From an uncultured Acidimicrobiales bacterium (GTDB lineage: Bacteria > Actinomycetota > Acidimicrobiia > Acidimicrobiales > SZUA-35): a stretch of 64,000 bases of DNA. Made by a program: the position numbers and the translations under genes. The notes under the pieces are model-generated. The model was not told the origin of the DNA. It made no database searches and worked only from the letters and a program-made list of their open reading frames with translations. Of the stretch, positions 60,935 to 64,000 are shown piece by piece (position 1 is the first letter of the stretch; the number at the start of each line of letters is the position of its first letter). The stretch spans positions 188,066-252,065 of the forward strand of contig CALEWY010000008.1 in the NCBI GenBank assembly GCA_937925335.1, given 5' to 3'.

Positions 60935-61665
60935 ACGAAAGCCAAACGCTCGCTCCCCACCACTCAGACCAGACTCCGCACGAGTCCAGCAATCCGAATG
61001 ACGCTGTGCTGAGCGCTCGAGGTCTCGTTTACTCCTTTGGTCGAACGCCGGCCTTGCGTGGTGCATCGATGAACCTCGAACGAGGCGAGATCCTGGCTGT
61101 CACCGGCCCCTCTGGCTCGGGCAAGTCGACGCTCATGTTGTGCCTTGCCGGAATCCTTCAGCCCGACGCGGGTGAGGTCGCCTTTGGATCTCGCGTGATC
61201 AGCGAAGAGTCCGAGTCGGCGCGGTCGCAGTTGCGCCGCAAGGAGTTCGGTGTCCTCTTCCAGTTCGGCCAACTCGTGCCCGAGCTCACGGCGATCGAAA
61301 ACGTCGCACTGCCGTTGATGCTTGATGGTGTGAAGCGAGCGTCCGCTCGCACGGCTGCTGCAACCTGGCTCGAGAGGTTCGGCGTTGGCGATCTCGCCGA
61401 AGTCCGTCCGACCGAGATGTCTGGAGGCCAGGGGCAACGGGTTGCCACCGCCCGAGCGCTCGTTGCGGAACCCAAGATCTTGTTCGCCGACGAACCAACC
61501 GGAGCCCTCGATGCGCTCTCTGGCGAACAGGTCATGACACAGCTCGTTCGAGTTGCCAGAGATTCGGGGACCAGCGTCGTCTTGATCACTCACGACGCTC
61601 GCATCGCGGCCTACGGCGATCGAGAACTGATCGTGCGCGACGGCTTGATCGAGGGTGAGTCATGA
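60931..61665 (+). CDS. ABC transporter ATP-binding protein
   Basis: 244 residues: Walker A GPSGSGKSTLMLC, Q-loop VLFQFGQLV, signature MSGGQGQRVATARALV, Walker B ILFADEPTGALD and H-loop ITHD. The signature motif has GQGQ rather than GQQQ or GERQ. MacB/LolD subtype. ATG 60931 overlaps the padR stop; the first 25 residues are a polar extension. It energises the following FtsX-like permease. Confidence 0.93.
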   Translation: MNESQTLAPHHSDQTPHESSNPNDAVLSARGLVYSFGRTPALRGASMNLERGEILAVTGPSGSGKSTLMLCLAGILQPDAGEVAFGSRVISEESESARSQLRRKEFGVLFQFGQLVPELTAIENVALPLMLDGVKRASARTAAATWLERFGVGDLAEVRPTEMSGGQGQRVATARALVAEPKILFADEPTGALDALSGEQVMTQLVRVARDSGTSVVLITHDARIAAYGDRELIVRDGLIEGES

Positions 61666-63053
61666 GCGGGCCGTCGATCGAAACAACGATTCGCCTCGCC
61701 GCCACGGGTGGCAAGTCGGACCGACTCCGAATCCTGCTCACGGTCATCGGCGCAACCGTGGCAACCATCATCCTGCTCGCCGCTGTTGCCGTCCTTTTCA
61801 TCGGCCCGGCGAACGGGCCCTACAGCCTCGATGTTCTTGACCAACCAGGCCTGCGGCCGGGAGTCGTCACCGCTCTTGGCTTGCTGAGCGTGCCGGTATT
61901 GCTCTTTGTCGGATTGTGTTCGCGCCTCGGCGCCCCGGCGCGCGATCGTCGGCTCGCTGCTATTCGGATGGCGGGTGCAACCCCTCGCGACGCCGTGCGA
62001 ATCGTCGCAGCCGAAACGTCACTCGCCACCGTGATCGGCGGTGTCGCCGGAACCGCCGTGTTCTTCGTCTTGAAAGCAGCTCTGGGAGCCGAGCCAGGTT
62101 CGGCGTTGTTGTTGCCGACGGATGTCTCGATTCCGATAGTTGCAATCATCGGTGTGCCACTCGTTCTCGTTGCGGGAACCACCGGCGCCAGCCTTCTTGC
62201 GATGCGCAAGGTGGTCGTCAGCCCATTCGGTGTCACGCGGTCGATGTCGACCAAGCCGCCGAGGGTTGCCCCCGCCATCTTGTTCGTCGGCGGTTCACTC
62301 GGGCTCGCCGTCCTCGGTGCATCGATCAGGGGCGGAAGCGAAGCGAGCGACTTGGTTCTCGGCGCCGCCGGCGCCATCGGCTTCTTGGCGATGGCCGGCG
62401 GGCTGATAGCCGGCAGTGCCTCGATCGCTTCCGGGACGGGGCGTCTTCTCGCCAACCGCGTGCAGAGTCCCGCATTGCTCATCGCCGCCCGCCGACTGAT
62501 CGCCGCCCCCTACACGGCGAGTCGAGCAACGACCGCCGTGCTTCTGGCAGCACTGATCGGCGGGATGACCCAGGGTCTACGGTCCAACTTCTTGACCGCC
62601 ACCGACTCCGACGATGCCTTCTACCGAACATCGTTCGACCTTGTCGAAGGCGTCCTCCTCGTAGCGATCGTGATCGCAGCGGCAAGTCTTCTCGTGACGA
62701 CGGCCGAAGCTGTGGTGTCACGACGCCGCACGCTCGCCTCATTGGTTGCCGGCGGCGTGCCACGGTCGGTGCTCCGTCGAGCCACCATGGCCGAAACGCT
62801 CGTCCCGCTCGTGCCGACGATGGTGCTTGCACTCATCGGCGGATCCGTCGCAATTCGTGGATTGACCGGGTCGCAGGTTGAGATCTGGGACAGCATCGCT
62901 GAGGGACCCACGGTCGTCGACGTCCCGATTCCCTGGGCCCGGCTTGCCACCCTCGGCGCTGGCATGATCGGTGTGTGTATGGCGTTGACGGCTCTTTCTC
63001 TCCTCTTCATGCGGCGAGCGACCGACATCTCAGAGATCCGAGCAGCCGCTTGA
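61662..63053 (+). CDS. FtsX-like ABC permease
   Basis: 463 residues with about eight hydrophobic helices, two FtsX-like repeats with AAIRMAGATPRDAVRIVAAE in the first and RTLASLVAGGVPRSVLRRATMAE in the second. No large extracytoplasmic domain is present, unlike the MacB-like permease at 26364. Substrate unknown; a PadR-controlled exporter. ATGA overlap with the ATPase gene. Confidence 0.88.
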   Translation: MSGPSIETTIRLAATGGKSDRLRILLTVIGATVATIILLAAVAVLFIGPANGPYSLDVLDQPGLRPGVVTALGLLSVPVLLFVGLCSRLGAPARDRRLAAIRMAGATPRDAVRIVAAETSLATVIGGVAGTAVFFVLKAALGAEPGSALLLPTDVSIPIVAIIGVPLVLVAGTTGASLLAMRKVVVSPFGVTRSMSTKPPRVAPAILFVGGSLGLAVLGASIRGGSEASDLVLGAAGAIGFLAMAGGLIAGSASIASGTGRLLANRVQSPALLIAARRLIAAPYTASRATTAVLLAALIGGMTQGLRSNFLTATDSDDAFYRTSFDLVEGVLLVAIVIAAASLLVTTAEAVVSRRRTLASLVAGGVPRSVLRRATMAETLVPLVPTMVLALIGGSVAIRGLTGSQVEIWDSIAEGPTVVDVPIPWARLATLGAGMIGVCMALTALSLLFMRRATDISEIRAAA

Positions 63054-63661
63054 TTCGTGATGTGCTGCAGGACGGCTCGATCATCGACGCCGCCAACGCC
63101 TTGCTGGGCTGCGTTCTCTCGATGGAAACGTCGGCGGGCCACACACGTTCCGGTCGGATCGTCGAAGTCGAGGCCTACGGCCAAGCTGACGACCCGGCGA
63201 GCCATTCGTTCAACGGCGTCACACCTCGCACCAAAGTGATGTTCGGGCCGCCAGGCCATCTTTACGTCTACAAGATCTACGGAATGCACTGGTGTGCCAA
63301 CGTGTCGTGCGGGCCCGAGGGGACGGGATCCGCCGTGTTGATCCGGGCACTCGCTCCCACCGAGGGCATCGATGCCATGTTCGATCGGCGAACGGTGGCA
63401 AAGAAGGAGATCGATTTGTGTTCCGGCCCCGGCAAGCTCTGCCAAGCGCTGGGAATCGATGGCTCCCACGACGGTCTCGACCTTTTCGACGACGAATCGC
63501 CGGTGCGCATCGCAGAACCCGATGGTCGACCGTTCGAAACCCTTGCGGGGCCTCGAATCGGCATTTCCAAGGCGGTCGAGCGGCCGTGGCGGTTCGTGAT
63601 CGACGGTGACCCAAACGTCAGTCGCCCGCGGCCACCTGGTTGGACACCGCAGCGTCGATGA
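63050..63661 (+). CDS. 3-methyladenine DNA glycosylase (AAG/Mpg family)
   Basis: 203 residues. The catalytic block VEVEAYGQADDPASHSFNG with active Glu and KVMFGPPGHLYVYKIYGMHWCANV are diagnostic, and GPGKLCQALGI follows. The enzyme removes alkylated bases from DNA. TTG 63050 overlaps the permease stop (TTGA); GTG 63062 is an alternative start. Its 3' end overlaps the convergent gene by 44 bp. Confidence 0.93.
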   Translation: MIRDVLQDGSIIDAANALLGCVLSMETSAGHTRSGRIVEVEAYGQADDPASHSFNGVTPRTKVMFGPPGHLYVYKIYGMHWCANVSCGPEGTGSAVLIRALAPTEGIDAMFDRRTVAKKEIDLCSGPGKLCQALGIDGSHDGLDLFDDESPVRIAEPDGRPFETLAGPRIGISKAVERPWRFVIDGDPNVSRPRPPGWTPQRR

Positions 63662-64000
63662 GCCAGGCGATGCTTGGTTCCATCACCTGATAGAGAAACT
63701 GAAACTCCGAGCCGGTCACCAGTCGGGTGAAGATTGCTCCGCCCTTGAGCCGTCGGAGGCGGAATGGTGTTTCATCGCTCAGCCCGTCGCCGGCGAAGTA
63801 GAGGGTGTTCTCGGTGCGGATCATGGCGGGGAATGTCGCCGGAATGCCCTCGTCCGCAAGGACTGCGAGGCCCTCTTCGGTCAACGACAGATCAAACCAC
63901 GCATCGACCACCGCACCATCGGTCGGTTCGACATACGCGAACCATCCGTCGAAGAGTGATTCGCCCCCAGCAGCACCGGGAGGACCGCCGCGAACACCCG
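63618..64000 (-). CDS. Unrecognised protein, N-terminus outside the window
   Basis: The frame is open from the right edge to the stop at 63618 (about 127 codons). It has a Gly/Pro-rich start (GGPPGAAGGESLFDGWFAYV), then DAWFDLSLTEEGLAVLADEG, AMIRTENTLYFAGDGLSDE, and a C-terminal LYQVMEPSIAWLIDAA. The text looks like a real, folded protein, but no family is recognised. A GTG at 63911 could also be its start. Confidence 0.65.
   Translation of the reverse strand, partial: GVRGGPPGAAGGESLFDGWFAYVEPTDGAVVDAWFDLSLTEEGLAVLADEGIPATFPAMIRTENTLYFAGDGLSDETPFRLRRLKGGAIFTRLVTGSEFQFLYQVMEPSIAWLIDAAVSNQVAAGD

Overview
The window looks like a high-GC Gram-positive chromosome, most likely from the Acidimicrobiia (an Ilumatobacter-type actinobacterium). 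This rests on gene order and signals, not on a database search. infC-rpmI-rplT-SpoU methyltransferase-pheS-pheT followed by argCJBDFR and argGH is the actinobacterial order known from Mycobacterium, and the dinB promoter carries an actinobacterial LexA box. Many genes overlap by ATGA or GTGA, GTG and TTG starts are common, and at least five promoters (ribD, argC, dinB, padR, possibly argG) place the start codon where transcription should begin, suggesting leaderless mRNAs. No rRNA, tRNA, CRISPR array, prophage or transposase gene was found.

Region by region. 1-9.8 kb: serA (cut by the left edge), a membrane protein with a DUF4214-like domain, a Cys/Met-metabolism PLP enzyme, a MoaB/Mog protein, a riboflavin operon (ribD-ribE-ribBA plus a cold-shock-like gene, no ribH) behind a MerR/SoxR-type promoter, a GGDEF-EAL protein and an enoyl-CoA hydratase. 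9.9-16 kb: an ArsR-regulated operon (SDR, hydantoinase A and B, FAD amine oxidase), probably for amide or N-methyl compound catabolism. 16-22.3 kb: the translation block DUF1844 / infC-rpmI-rplT-SpoU-pheS-pheT. 22.3-32.7 kb: GFA-family protein, oligoendopeptidase F, uridine kinase, DedA protein, a MacAB-like export operon and a divergent two-component system with an ordered array of half-sites between them. 32.8-38.7 kb: argCJBDFR under an ARG box. 38.7-56.4 kb: accessory DNA separating argR from argG; it holds two related phosphotransferases, a von Willebrand lipoprotein, and a tripartite tricarboxylate transporter (TTT) cluster with a flavoprotein, a ThDP enzyme, an aldehyde dehydrogenase and a GntR regulator. 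It then has a DUF4184 protein, a metallophosphoesterase plus P-loop kinase pair, a frameshifted small gene and a DUF2079 protein. 56.4-64 kb: argG, argH, SOS-controlled dinB, a PadR-regulated ABC exporter, a 3-methyladenine glycosylase and the end of an unrecognised gene.

The main candidates for new biology are: the TTT catabolic cluster; a hairpin repeat present three times at gene ends; the SoxR-like operator on the riboflavin operon; the six half-site array between the two-component system and its likely target exporter; and a non-AUG start of infC with a structured leader.
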